Shown here one piece after another: positions 21,408-29,219 of a DNA stretch of 30,747 nt (the first letter of the stretch is position 1; each line of letters starts with the position of its first letter). Position numbers and translations under genes: made by a program. Source of the stretch: a virus. Below the pieces are notes generated by a model. That model did not search any database and was not told the origin of the DNA. It saw only the letters and a list, made by a program, of their open reading frames with translations. Location: positions 1,413 through 32,159 of IMG/VR virus record IMGVR_UViG_3300037961_001519, one strand, 5' to 3'.

Positions 21408-23899
21408 CCAAAGAAAAGTTCTAGGTTAATCGTCTTCTCTACACTCCACCCAATAGAGTCAAGAATAGTCTTGAGTGGTTCTACAAATGACTTATCAAAT
21501 TGCAAGTCATAGTCAACATACTGTTCAATTCCAAGTTCTTTGGGAAACTCTTGAATGAAAGAGATTACATTTTCATGGAAGATGTTTGGTTTTTTGAGAT
21601 AGCAGAACTTAATTTTCTCCCCGTTTTGAATCAGAGAATACTTATTGGTTAGTTTCTTCTCTTTGATATAGTGATTAAACAGTAGAGCACCCCGACAGTG
21701 AATGGGTGTCCCCTTCACATAGATACTGGAATTAGATTTATACTTTACCACATCAGAAACTGAGCGTGGAAAAGAAATATCTTCTGGAGGGAGAGACTTA
21801 AAGTGTTTTCTACTGTCATCAATGAATTTGATAACATCCTCTTCAGTTCCAGACATCAGAAGTTTGAAGGCATCTTTAAGCATCTGCCTACAGGGAGCAG
21901 GGGTAGAGGATTTGACTGCCTCAATACCCATGACTTTCAGTTTTGGTTCTTCGTAACGAACTCCTTCGCTGTCCCAAACGTTCAGAATATATCGCTTCTT
22001 AGCAGTCCAGATGCCTCTGTCAGCGATATTCTCACGCTTCATTTGCATTTTCTGCGAATACGCCGAGACATACGTCGCCAAGTCGCTGTAGCATTCGTCG
22101 ATGTACGGTTCCAACTTGTCGCTGCACACCATATCAAGTAACCCCACAATCTTTGCTTTGTCGCCAGACTTAGCAGCAAAAAATTTATCAACAAGAGGTC
22201 CGAGATTAAGATATATCGAATCAGTATCTGATGCGATAACATAATCGGTGTCTTCTGTTTTTAATAAATTATTTAGGTATTCGTTCATCTTATTCTCAAT
22301 CCAACGAATTGAGACTTGTCCTGAGAGAGTAATCGCTTCTGCGTTCTCTAGTTTGTAATACCGAAAGTACTGATTGCCGATAGCACCATAAGCACTATTA
22401 AGAGATATCTTTTTCGCCATTTGTATATTATTGCAGCGAGCAATCTCTTTCTCAAGCTTCTTGGTAGGTGTAACTTCATAGTCCTTCTTTGCTTGAATCA
22501 TCTTCTTTTTAAAGACAACCCTCTCTGCATACATCTTCTCCATTAGTTCAGGGAGAAATCCCTTCACATCTTTGCGATACATGGCACCGTTGGCACACAC
22601 CGCATTATCCTTATACATCTCGAAGTTTATTTCTTCCTTAAGGATTCTATCAACCGTAGCTGTGGGATGTCTCTCATCAAGGAGTGTCTCAGGGGAGATG
22701 TTGTACTGCATAATAAGATGAGGATAGAGAGAGTTAAGGTCAAAACTGACAACCCAATCATACTTTCCTGGAATCGGTTCTTTGACATAAGCACCCGCGT
22801 ACTTTTCGTTTTTCTGGGACTTATTACGAGGAGGGATAACAATATCTCTCTTCTTCAAATAGTTATAAATGATGTTGTCCCACATGCGAACTTGGTAGAA
22901 CACATCTACATAATTCACTTTGGCATCATAAGCCATCGTCAAGGCAAGTTCAATAAGTTTCATCTTATCTTCCAACCTGTCAACCAATTCCACGTCAACA
23001 ATGTTGTATTCAATGAACTTCTGCCAACCCTTTGTGTAGAAATCTTTGAACGTATCAAACTCACTGTGATCTAGTTTCTTCTGTCCCAGTTCCACACTGG
23101 CGATATAATCCAGACGATATGATTCCTGCGCCTTATAAGTAAACTTCTTATATAGATTCAAGTAATCAAGTTGAGTGACACCACCAACATCAAAAGTAAT
23201 ATTCTTTCTACCTTGAATGATAACTTCACTCTCACTAACCAATCCCCAGGGAGAGAATCGTTTCATCAACTTCTCGCCAAGAACACGGTTGAGACGCTTA
23301 CAGATGTACGGGATGTCGTACATCTCAATGTTCCATCCAGTAATCACATCAGGAACATCCACCATCCAATAGTTGATGAAGTCACTAAGCAGTTCTTGTT
23401 CTGATGGGCAATGACGATACTCTACGTTCGCCTGCTTATTATTGAAAGGTTTAACACCCCAAGTAATAATCTCTTTAGTTGTATAATCCTGAATAGTAAT
23501 CGCCAGAATCTCTTCAGATGCAGATTCTACATCTGGGAATCCTTGTTCAGATGATACCTCAATATCAAGCGTAACAAGTTTGATTTGGCTAATGTCGAAC
23601 TTGATTTCTTCTTCAGGATATTTTTCAGAAATATATTGGTAGATATATCTGTCATTTCCGTAAATCTCAAATCCATCTACACCTTCATATTTTTTGTAAA
23701 ACTCTCTACAATCCCGAACAGTGCCAGGATGCACTTCTTCTACAGGTTCTCCACTTAATGTTCTATACTTTGAATTCCTCTTAGACTTAACAAACAAGGT
23801 AGGAAAGAACTCATCTCTGTGCTCATACCTCCTACCATTTTCAACTCCACGAACAAGGAGTTGATTTCCAATCAATTGAACATTAGTGTAGAAACGCAT
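21404..23899 (-). CDS. 43: Family B DNA polymerase, T4 gp43-like
   Basis: 831 residues. Replicative polymerase with proofreading. Exonuclease: LDIEVSS with D112 and E114 (same numbers as T4), VITGWNIEMYD with D194, and YNIVDVELV with D302. Polymerase: motif A SFDLNSLYPH with D387, motif B KISLNSAYGAIGNQ (497-510), and motif C IASDTDSIYLN with D558 and D560. The C-terminal ELFFG lies where T4-type polymerases carry the clamp-binding tail. All catalytic residues are intact and I see no intein or intron. The ATG overlaps the TAA of the preceding gene (TAATG). Confidence 0.96.
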   Translation of the reverse strand: MRFYTNVQLIGNQLLVRGVENGRRYEHRDEFFPTLFVKSKRNSKYRTLSGEPVEEVHPGTVRDCREFYKKYEGVDGFEIYGNDRYIYQYISEKYPEEEIKFDISQIKLVTLDIEVSSEQGFPDVESASEEILAITIQDYTTKEIITWGVKPFNNKQANVEYRHCPSEQELLSDFINYWMVDVPDVITGWNIEMYDIPYICKRLNRVLGEKLMKRFSPWGLVSESEVIIQGRKNITFDVGGVTQLDYLNLYKKFTYKAQESYRLDYIASVELGQKKLDHSEFDTFKDFYTKGWQKFIEYNIVDVELVDRLEDKMKLIELALTMAYDAKVNYVDVFYQVRMWDNIIYNYLKKRDIVIPPRNKSQKNEKYAGAYVKEPIPGKYDWVVSFDLNSLYPHLIMQYNISPETLLDERHPTATVDRILKEEINFEMYKDNAVCANGAMYRKDVKGFLPELMEKMYAERVVFKKKMIQAKKDYEVTPTKKLEKEIARCNNIQMAKKISLNSAYGAIGNQYFRYYKLENAEAITLSGQVSIRWIENKMNEYLNNLLKTEDTDYVIASDTDSIYLNLGPLVDKFFAAKSGDKAKIVGLLDMVCSDKLEPYIDECYSDLATYVSAYSQKMQMKRENIADRGIWTAKKRYILNVWDSEGVRYEEPKLKVMGIEAVKSSTPAPCRQMLKDAFKLLMSGTEEDVIKFIDDSRKHFKSLPPEDISFPRSVSDVVKYKSNSSIYVKGTPIHCRGALLFNHYIKEKKLTNKYSLIQNGEKIKFCYLKKPNIFHENVISFIQEFPKELGIEQYVDYDLQFDKSFVEPLKTILDSIGWSVEKTINLELFFG

Positions 23900-24159
23900 T
23901 ACTTATTAAGTGATTCGTATTTTTCAAGTAGGGTAGGCATTGGTTCTGAAAGCGTTAAGATTTTATCAGAACTAATCATAAACAAATCGTCACGGGCGAC
24001 ACCAAGCAACCAAGGTTGCATAGTCATATCTTCCACATTCAAGATGTATGGGTTAGTCAGTTTGCAATCGGGTTGCCCGATATCTGCTCCAACCTCATCA
24101 ATCTCACTCACCAGAATCTGCCCCGTCGTCAGCAGAATCGCTTTGATTGTCTTGTCCAT
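23899..24159 (-). CDS. Small protein paralogous to its neighbour, possibly Sm-like
   Basis: 86 residues. The order KTIKAILLTTGQILVSEIDE, KLTNPYILNVED, then DKILTLSEPMPTLLEKY parallels the protein at 24104-24463 segment by segment, so the two look like diverged duplicates. Short beta strands fit a small barrel. A novel Sm-like protein of cyanophage origin has been described from marine metagenomes; I suspect this pair belongs there but cannot confirm it. The gene overlaps the previous one by 56 bases, and its N-terminus is needed to match the paralogue, so the long overlap seems real. It directly precedes gp43. Confidence 0.7.
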   Translation of the reverse strand: MDKTIKAILLTTGQILVSEIDEVGADIGQPDCKLTNPYILNVEDMTMQPWLLGVARDDLFMISSDKILTLSEPMPTLLEKYESLNK

Positions 24160-24463
24160 AGTCTACCACATCCTCGATGTACATGTCTTTGAGTTTATCT
24201 TTGGGTTCCACAATTGTCACAACCCAATCTGCTGGCACAGGAATCGTTTTATCCGCTGAGAGAGGCATCCATGGAAACAGAGATACCCTGAAAGAATTTT
24301 GTCCCTCTTCAGCAAGAACTTGAGAGTCCTTAATCTTAATTATACAAGGTTGAGTGAGAAGATATCCAACCACTTTCTTGTCAGGTTGTTCACCTACTGC
24401 CATCTCGGTAACATCAGCGATGATGTCCTCACCAGACTTGAGCAGCATCAATTTGATTGTCAT
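24104..24463 (-). CDS. Small protein, possibly Sm-like (119 aa)
   Basis: 119 residues: MTIKLMLLKSGEDIIADVTE (1-20), LLTQPCIIKIKDSQVL, VSLFPWMPLSADKTIP and WVVTIVEPKDKLKDMY, with a disordered acidic tail (about 98-119). Mostly beta strands, consistent with a small Sm/SH3-type barrel (inference from strand pattern). AGGAGG lies 12 bases upstream of the ATG, and the promoter at 24485-24513 directly precedes it. It is the first gene of the polymerase operon. A role in RNA binding is possible but unproven. Confidence 0.72.
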   Translation of the reverse strand: MTIKLMLLKSGEDIIADVTEMAVGEQPDKKVVGYLLTQPCIIKIKDSQVLAEEGQNSFRVSLFPWMPLSADKTIPVPADWVVTIVEPKDKLKDMYIEDVVDYGQDNQSDSADDGADSGE

Positions 24464-24484
24464 AGTCAGTATTTACCTCCTGGT

Positions 24485-24513
24485 ATTATAGCATGAAAAA
24501 AGAGGGGAGTCCA
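24485..24513 (-). promoter_or_regulatory. Extended -10 sigma70 promoter for polymerase operon
   Basis: Minus strand: TGGACT (24508-24513, four of six), a 17-base spacer ending TGC, then TATAAT (24485-24490), giving the extended -10 form TGnTATAAT. The -35 lies within the hsp20 terminator stem. The predicted start (about 24478) falls inside the AGGAGG at 24476-24481, so mRNA from this promoter would be nearly leaderless on its 5' side and carry only part of that ribosome site. Confidence 0.7.
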
Positions 24514-24537
24514 CTGGATTTTGCCAGTGTCCCCTCT
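24495..24537 (-). terminator. Strong intrinsic terminator after hsp20
   Basis: Minus strand: the 5' arm 24524-24537 (AGAGGGGACACTGG) pairs with 24501-24517 in two stem blocks (8 bp of AGAGGGGA/TCCCCTCT and 6 bp of CACTGG/CCAGTG) with a small bulge and a 6-base loop. TTTTTT follows. It begins 24 bases after the hsp20 stop. Confidence 0.92.
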
Positions 24538-24560
24538 GCGGCGACGATATTCAATTATAT

Positions 24561-24995
24561 TTAGAACCAGTCTTTACGCTGGTGATGAGTAGGAACAATC
24601 CTACCCAGAGTAACCACTAGTAACCCATCCTCAAAAGTAACTGATCTAACTTCCGTTTCATCGCTGAGGGTCCATGCTCTTGTGAAAGATCGTTGAGCCA
24701 TTCCTCTATGGAGGTAATCATTTCCTGATTCCTCATCTTCCCTTTGTCCCTCGACAAAGAGTTTACCGTCTTGTGTGTAGACATTTACTTGCTTTTTCTT
24801 AAATCCTGCGAGTGCTAACTCAAGCCTGGATTCTGTGTTGCTAACTTGAATTAGATTGTACGGTGGATAATTACTTGTTGTCTCGTGCTGACTCGTGAGA
24901 CGATCGAAGTATGTATCCATGCCAATACTATTCTTATTTAGCTTTTCCATGAGCGCAGCCATATCTGCCACGCGGTAGCGTGTAAGTTCTCCCAT
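24561..24995 (-). CDS. hsp20: Small heat shock protein, Hsp20 family
   Basis: 144 residues. ATP-independent chaperone that holds unfolding proteins. The alpha-crystallin domain spans about 44-130: YNLIQVSNTESRLELALAGF, VNVYTQDGKLFVEGQRE and a closing GLLVVTLGRIVP with the conserved G-x-L-x-V-x-L style end. The upstream open frame reaches 25049, but I chose the ATG at 24995 because GGAG sits seven bases upstream. A TATAAATA late promoter lies at 25053-25060 and a terminator follows, so it is a single-gene late unit, possibly helping virion assembly. Confidence 0.93.
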   Translation of the reverse strand: MGELTRYRVADMAALMEKLNKNSIGMDTYFDRLTSQHETTSNYPPYNLIQVSNTESRLELALAGFKKKQVNVYTQDGKLFVEGQREDEESGNDYLHRGMAQRSFTRAWTLSDETEVRSVTFEDGLLVVTLGRIVPTHHQRKDWF

Positions 24996-25052
24996 TTTAC
25001 TTCTCCTTTTAAAGCGAGATTGTGTTGTGTGAACCCTTTCGGCGTTCAAGTA

Positions 25053-25060
25053 TATTTATA
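25053..25060 (-). promoter_or_regulatory. T4-type late promoter for hsp20 (TATAAATA)
   Basis: An exact TATAAATA on the minus strand, 58 bases before the hsp20 ATG and just past the regA terminator. Confidence 0.82.
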
Positions 25061-25069
25061 ACAGAAACA

Positions 25070-25104
25070 CAAAAAAAGAGGAACGGTAACAACCGAACCT
25101 CTTT
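25070..25104 (-). terminator. Intrinsic terminator after regA
   Basis: Minus strand: AGAGGTTCGG (25093-25102) pairs with CCGTTCCTCT (25077-25086), with a central TT/TT mismatch and a 6-base loop, followed by TTTTTTT. A second small hairpin (GTGCC/GGCAC, 25128-25145) lies between it and the regA stop. Together they close the gp45-to-regA transcript. Confidence 0.88.
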
Positions 25105-25153
25105 ATGGGGGTTTCCGACATTGTAGAGTGCCGCACGAATGGCACGTTACTAT

Positions 25154-25591
25154 TTAGGACTCTTCTTGCTGTTTACCTTTCTTGCCGATGTTATACTTCT
25201 GTTCCAACACCCAATCAGACTTGTCTTTATATGCCAGCACTTTGATTTGATTCAGAGGAGCAATGTCAAGTACAGAATTTTCATTCACAACACTAATCAA
25301 TCCCCAGTCTGTAAGAAGTCTTGTAATACGATTACGACGCTGTACATCATTTACGGTGAGATTAGCATGTTTACCATCCAGAGCAAACAATTCTTTGAAG
25401 TGTACAATATAATACTTACCTTGCTTATGCAAAATGTGGCAAGACTGATAGAGTTTCTTCTCTTTGCGGGATGCTACACCAATGCGAGTTAAAGTCTCGC
25501 GTACTTTTAAAAAATCATCAGGTTCATTCAGAATCACTTCTACCATCTGTTCCTGAGACCACTGTACCGTAGGTTCTACAGTATTAGTCAT
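25154..25591 (-). CDS. regA: Translational repressor RegA
   Basis: 145 residues. RegA binds the start regions of phage early mRNAs, including clamp and clamp-loader genes in T4, and blocks their translation. The match to T4 RegA is clear: FLKVRETLTRIGVA, LYQSCHILHKQGKYYIVHFK and TDWGLISVV. The ATG at 25591 overlaps the gp62 stop (ATGA) and has GGAGG six bases upstream, giving about 15 more N-terminal residues than T4 RegA. An internal ATG at 25546 (MVEVIL), with AGGA nearby, would give the T4 length. The order gp62-regA is as in T4, but hsp20 and two small genes lie between regA and gp43. Confidence 0.93.
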   Translation of the reverse strand: MTNTVEPTVQWSQEQMVEVILNEPDDFLKVRETLTRIGVASRKEKKLYQSCHILHKQGKYYIVHFKELFALDGKHANLTVNDVQRRNRITRLLTDWGLISVVNENSVLDIAPLNQIKVLAYKDKSDWVLEQKYNIGKKGKQQEES

Positions 25592-25956
25592 TTAGCGCCT
25601 CCAATATCAAGTCGTTGTTTAATAAAGTTAATCTGTTCTTGTGTCAGGATTTTTAGAGCTTGAGATGCTTTTTCATTACTATATCCATAGTATTGTTTGA
25701 TGCTTTCCAAGTCTGTGACTTTTTCCTTTCGGAGCCAGGGACTGAATCTCTTCTTTTTCCTCAGACTATTTAGATAAAAAGAATATTGCATATCCTTATC
25801 TAGGAAGTGATGCTTATTCATTTCATTGGCGAACATGATGCAATCAAGGTGCCCAGACAAACAACGATTAATGATATATGGAGGGTAAGAGCTAATGTTC
25901 TCACTTAAATCTTCCTTCGTGAAGTTAATCGAATTCAACCAATCTTTGAGTTCCAT
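25588..25956 (-). CDS. 62: Clamp loader small subunit, T4 gp62-like
   Basis: 122 residues, shorter than T4 gp62 (187) but of the usual cyanophage size. Segments such as YPPYIINRCLSGHLDC (24-39) and FLDKDMQYSFYLNSLRKKKR (51-70) are recognisable. It would join gp44 in loading the gp45 sliding clamp. In T4 the gp62 gene directly follows gp44; here three genes separate them. Its ATG lies 32 bases inside the preceding oxygenase gene. Confidence 0.85.
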   Translation of the reverse strand: MELKDWLNSINFTKEDLSENISSYPPYIINRCLSGHLDCIMFANEMNKHHFLDKDMQYSFYLNSLRKKKRFSPWLRKEKVTDLESIKQYYGYSNEKASQALKILTQEQINFIKQRLDIGGAK

Positions 25957-26461
25957 CTATCGAAAAGTTAATGTTGATATTATACCTGAAAAGGCATGAA
26001 GTTTGTTGTACCGTTTGATGAGGAATAGTCCCATCAAATAATATTGCTCTGTTTCTTTTACTTAAAATCTTTTCTCCATCTTTGAATTGTGTTGCACCAT
26101 CGCTGTCTTCATTATAAAGAAGCAAACTATAAACCCCAGGCGTGTCCCAGTCCTCATGATATCCCATTTCAACAGGAAAAGAACTTGTTCTAACGAACAT
26201 GTTGACTCTTGCCCTTCTCACGCAAACTTCAGCATCTCCATGGAATAATGGTTTAAGAACTTTCTCAACAATGAACATATCTTCTGGATATCGAATCTCA
26301 TCCTGTTCAATAATTCTACGAAAGAACTGAAACTGCTCCTCTTTGTCAGCAGCATCATTCAACTTGTACGCAACTTCCCATTGAATAATATCTTTAATGT
26401 AAGTCTCTACACTTTGAAAGATGTCTTCCTCTAGATAATTATCAATTACTTTGCAATTCAT
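25925..26461 (-). CDS. 2OG-Fe(II) oxygenase
   Basis: 178 residues. H102 and D104 in GYHEDWDTP, distal H148 in GTIPHQTVQ and R159 in FRYNININF make the full active-site set. YSLLLYNEDSDGATQF (111-126) is the central strand, resembling the enzyme at 1494-2045. The ATG lies 20 bases inside the Dam gene, and the 3' end runs 32 bases into gp62, so its translation is linked to both. Substrate unknown; position between a DNA methylase and a clamp-loader subunit is notable. Confidence 0.82.
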   Translation of the reverse strand: MNCKVIDNYLEEDIFQSVETYIKDIIQWEVAYKLNDAADKEEQFQFFRRIIEQDEIRYPEDMFIVEKVLKPLFHGDAEVCVRRARVNMFVRTSSFPVEMGYHEDWDTPGVYSLLLYNEDSDGATQFKDGEKILSKRNRAILFDGTIPHQTVQQTSCLFRYNININFSIDGTQRLVEFD

Positions 26462-27278
26462 AATTAAACAATAAGAGTTCCTTTCTATCTTTCTGTTCTC
26501 TCATGTACTCACCAACAGAGCGCATCGTATACGTTAAATCAAACTCACCTATTTGGTAGTCTTGGAATCTTTCTTTGATAATGTTAGACGAATTATAAGA
26601 TATGAGTTGAGGAGCAATAAACCTATCACAATCGGCAGCGAAACCATCGTGACTGAATCCGTTATGCATACTCCCCTTCCGTCCATAAAGGTTGCTTCTA
26701 ATGTCATAGGGCGGATCGAGGTATGTGAATACGGATTTGTCATCAGTAAGGAGTTTTTCATAACTAAGATTAGTAATTTTCCAATTTCGGATTATTTGAG
26801 AGTATCCTTGAAGTTTTTCGATTCCCCGCATTGAGAAGTTTGAATCTGATGCTTGTGCGGAGAAGGAGGAAGACTCAGTAAGACCGCTGAAAGAGCACTT
26901 ATTAACAACATAAAAAGCAATCCCTCTTTCAAGGTTAGTTTTTTCTCTGTCATTAATAATCTCCTTTGCTTCTAAAAATAATCCTTTAGCAGAACCTCTG
27001 TCTGGGTAGCGAGACTTCAGTTCTTGCAGTTTCTTGTAAAGAGTATAACCGTCTTCCTGAAGAACTCTCCAAAAATTATACAAAGGTTCATAGAAATCAT
27101 TCACCCAAATATCCAGGTGTGGATATTTTTTGGTAATATGAATCGCTACACTACCACCACCAAGAAATGGTTCACGGTATTCTTTGTAGTCTCGCAAATC
27201 AGGAAGGTACTGCTCTATTTTAGAACAAGCACGGGACTTGCCACCAGGATAACGAAGAGGAGTTTTCAGTGCTTTCAT
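26442..27278 (-). CDS. dam: DNA adenine N6-methyltransferase, Dam (D12) type
   Basis: 278 residues. PGGKS (11-15) and FLGGGSV (38-44) form the SAM site, and DPPYD (188-192) the catalytic motif IV of D12-class N6-adenine methylases. NKCSFSGLTESS (126-137) is the typical target-recognition vicinity. T4-like Dam enzymes usually methylate GATC, but specificity cannot be read directly. I chose the ATG at 27278, which overlaps the TGA of the membrane protein (TGATG), over the TTG at 27281. No restriction partner is visible, so protection from host nucleases or strand marking is likely. Confidence 0.9.
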   Translation of the reverse strand: MKALKTPLRYPGGKSRACSKIEQYLPDLRDYKEYREPFLGGGSVAIHITKKYPHLDIWVNDFYEPLYNFWRVLQEDGYTLYKKLQELKSRYPDRGSAKGLFLEAKEIINDREKTNLERGIAFYVVNKCSFSGLTESSSFSAQASDSNFSMRGIEKLQGYSQIIRNWKITNLSYEKLLTDDKSVFTYLDPPYDIRSNLYGRKGSMHNGFSHDGFAADCDRFIAPQLISYNSSNIIKERFQDYQIGEFDLTYTMRSVGEYMREQKDRKELLLFNYELQSN

Positions 27279-27478
27279 CAATAAAATCTAGGTTCGTTAT
27301 CACGTTCTGCATGAAGTAGGACTCCATCAACTTTATTAAGTAGTTCCTGCATACCCTGATGCAGAATACGATATCCAGTCCCAACATAAAGTTGTCCCAG
27401 GACAACTGCTACGGTAGCAGTGCCCCAGAACACATAATAGAACTTAGATTTAACTTGCGCTCTTAGTTTTGTTTTCAT
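27278..27478 (-). CDS. Small single-pass membrane protein (66 aa)
   Basis: 66 residues from the ATG at 27478 that overlaps the gp44 stop (ATGA). A short basic N-terminus (MKTKLRAQVKSK) precedes one hydrophobic segment, FYYVFWGTATVAVVLGQLYV (13-32), and a charged tail follows. The positive N-terminus suggests the tail points outward. The frame also opens at an ATG at 27514, giving 12 more residues; I prefer the shorter start for its overlap and the GGAG about 12 bases upstream. Function unknown. Confidence 0.7.
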   Translation of the reverse strand: MKTKLRAQVKSKFYYVFWGTATVAVVLGQLYVGTGYRILHQGMQELLNKVDGVLLHAERDNEPRFY

Positions 27479-28425
27479 TTGAATTCGCACTCCACCATGA
27501 TTTCGGTTAAACATGCTAGCATATTTATCTCCTGATCTGCTACGAACGCTCCCTGATACTGATACTTAGCGAGAACAAGGACAGCAGCAGGAATAGAACC
27601 AGAAACCAGGGACGTGTAAAGAGCGTCATAAATGCGACGGAGAAGTAGATTATAATCATTGTCCAGATTATTAACAATCCACTTCCGAACTTCAGGGAAG
27701 TTCTTCTCCTTAAGGTTTTTAATAAGTTCATTTACAGATACATCACTAAAAGTTGCAAGGATGCCAGTGTCAATCTTACCACCAGCAGAGTAGCGTTGAC
27801 ACTCATTCAAAACACGTCGCCAGTCAGGGAAGTGTTTATTGATGAGTTCTACCAGGACCTTGTTATCATATTCAACACCCTCTGTATCCAAGATTTCTTG
27901 GATTCTTTGGAAGAACTTTGCTGCGAGTTGGGGTTTGCTTTTGGAATCGGTGGAAAAATCAATACAGGCGCACCTGGAGTGGAGGGGCTCGATGATTTTA
28001 TTTTTGAAGTTACATGTGAAGATGAACCTGCAATTACCACTAAACTCCTCAGTAAACGCCCTAAGGAGGAGTTGTACGTCGTTGGTTGTGTTATCTGCTT
28101 CATCAATGATGATGACTTTGTGTTTACCAGTTGCTTGAAGTGAGACGGTCGAAGCGAAGTTTTTCGCAGTGTTTCGGACAGTATCGAGAAATCTCCCTTC
28201 ATCGGATCCATTGATGACATAAACATCTACTCCCAGTTCGTTGCACAGTGCCTTTGCTACGGTTGTCTTACCACACCCAGCAGGACCTGCAAGGAGTAGA
28301 TTCGGAACCTCTCCTTTATCTAGGAAGTCTTGAAAAGTCTTCTTAATATTTGTTGGTAAAATACATTCTTCAATAGTTTTCGGGCGATACTTCTCTACCC
28401 AAAGAAAGTTGTCACGCATAATCAT
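27475..28425 (-). CDS. 44: Clamp loader ATPase subunit, T4 gp44-like
   Basis: 316 residues. AAA+ ATPase that opens the gp45 clamp and places it on DNA. Walker A GPAGCGKTT (47-55), Walker B IIIDEAD (105-111), sensor 1 region FIFTCNFKNKI and the arginine-finger motif SRC in LHSRCACIDF are all visible. The start WVEKYRPKTIEEC is typical of gp44/RFC proteins. The ATG overlaps the speD stop (ATGA). Confidence 0.94.
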   Translation of the reverse strand: MIMRDNFLWVEKYRPKTIEECILPTNIKKTFQDFLDKGEVPNLLLAGPAGCGKTTVAKALCNELGVDVYVINGSDEGRFLDTVRNTAKNFASTVSLQATGKHKVIIIDEADNTTNDVQLLLRAFTEEFSGNCRFIFTCNFKNKIIEPLHSRCACIDFSTDSKSKPQLAAKFFQRIQEILDTEGVEYDNKVLVELINKHFPDWRRVLNECQRYSAGGKIDTGILATFSDVSVNELIKNLKEKNFPEVRKWIVNNLDNDYNLLLRRIYDALYTSLVSGSIPAAVLVLAKYQYQGAFVADQEINMLACLTEIMVECEFK

Positions 28426-28757
28426 TCCAAAGGACGAACAAATTCATTAGAGACAATCTCAGTTGCCTTCAATTTCTCTTTCATATATTCTACAGCATTT
28501 TCTGGTTCTGCGGAATCCCCACATGTAAAGACATCACAGACTGCCATACCTTTCTCAGGCCATGTGTGAATACTAATATGACTCTCAGCAAGCATAGCAA
28601 CACCAGTCACACCCTGAGGTTCAAACTTATGTGTTGCTAGATTTAGTAAAGTTGACTTCGCTTCTTTTGTAGCATTATAGAGAAGCAACTTGATATTGCT
28701 TTCATCATCAAGTGGTTCAAATGGACAACCCTTGAGAGTAAAAAGAATGTGCTTCAT
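28422..28757 (-). CDS. speD: S-adenosylmethionine decarboxylase proenzyme
   Basis: 111 residues. A pyruvoyl enzyme that makes decarboxylated SAM for spermidine synthesis. The self-cleavage site E58|S59 lies in LAESHISIHTWPE; H64 and C79 match the proton donor and catalytic cysteine (S63, H68, C83 in the Thermotoga enzyme). The ATG at 28757 overlaps the preceding TGA (ATGA) with GGAG nine bases upstream; an ATG at 28772 in the same frame is less likely. Polyamines could aid DNA packing; it would also consume SAM, the cofactor of the two methyltransferases here. Confidence 0.93.
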   Translation of the reverse strand: MKHILFTLKGCPFEPLDDESNIKLLLYNATKEAKSTLLNLATHKFEPQGVTGVAMLAESHISIHTWPEKGMAVCDVFTCGDSAEPENAVEYMKEKLKATEIVSNEFVRPLE

Positions 28758-29218
28758 TCTGCTGCTCTCCATTCTTTTCTCATTTCTTTGTATTCAGAAT
28801 CGTATGCAGCTTTATCTCTAACTTCCTTAAAGATAGCAGCAGCTTTGGCTTTGGTATTGGTTCTCCAATCTTTCTCTTGGGGTTTGACTTTACGAGTGCC
28901 TTGATAATACTTCCTTCCACTGGAATGATTAGCATAGCGACGGGCTCTCGTAAAACCCATCTCCAGGAATTTCCGCGCCATGTCCATACCAATGAAGTCG
29001 CCTTTGGTTTTAAATCCAAGGAACATTTCGTATATCTTAGCAGAAGACTTGCGAGCAGCAGCTTCATCTACAAATCTCCAATGAGCGCATATATCGTCAG
29101 TGTAAGGGCGTACCAGTAGCACTCCTTGCTCTCCCCTTCCAATACGATAAAGTTTGCGAGTCTCTGCATCTGTGAAATCAAGTGACTTGTAGTCAAGTTC
29201 ATAATCAAATTCTTTCAT
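28754..29218 (-). CDS. DUF4385-like protein
   Basis: 154 residues. The segments YRIGRGEQGVLLVRPYTD (25-42), HWRFVDEAAARKS (46-58), FIGMDMARKFLEMGFTRARR (75-94) and YANHSSGRKYY are those I know from DUF4385 proteins of cyanophages and bacteria. No catalytic role established to my knowledge. Basic, helical C-terminus. Its end overlaps speD and its start lies just after the 36-residue ORF. Confidence 0.85.
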   Translation of the reverse strand: MKEFDYELDYKSLDFTDAETRKLYRIGRGEQGVLLVRPYTDDICAHWRFVDEAAARKSSAKIYEMFLGFKTKGDFIGMDMARKFLEMGFTRARRYANHSSGRKYYQGTRKVKPQEKDWRTNTKAKAAAIFKEVRDKAAYDSEYKEMRKEWRAAE

Positions 29219-29219
29219 G

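Noticed and set aside
25128-25145. Small hairpin GTGCC/GGCAC after regA as a separate terminator
   Set aside because: The stem is only 5 bp with no T-run; the real terminator is at 25070-25104. Noted there only.
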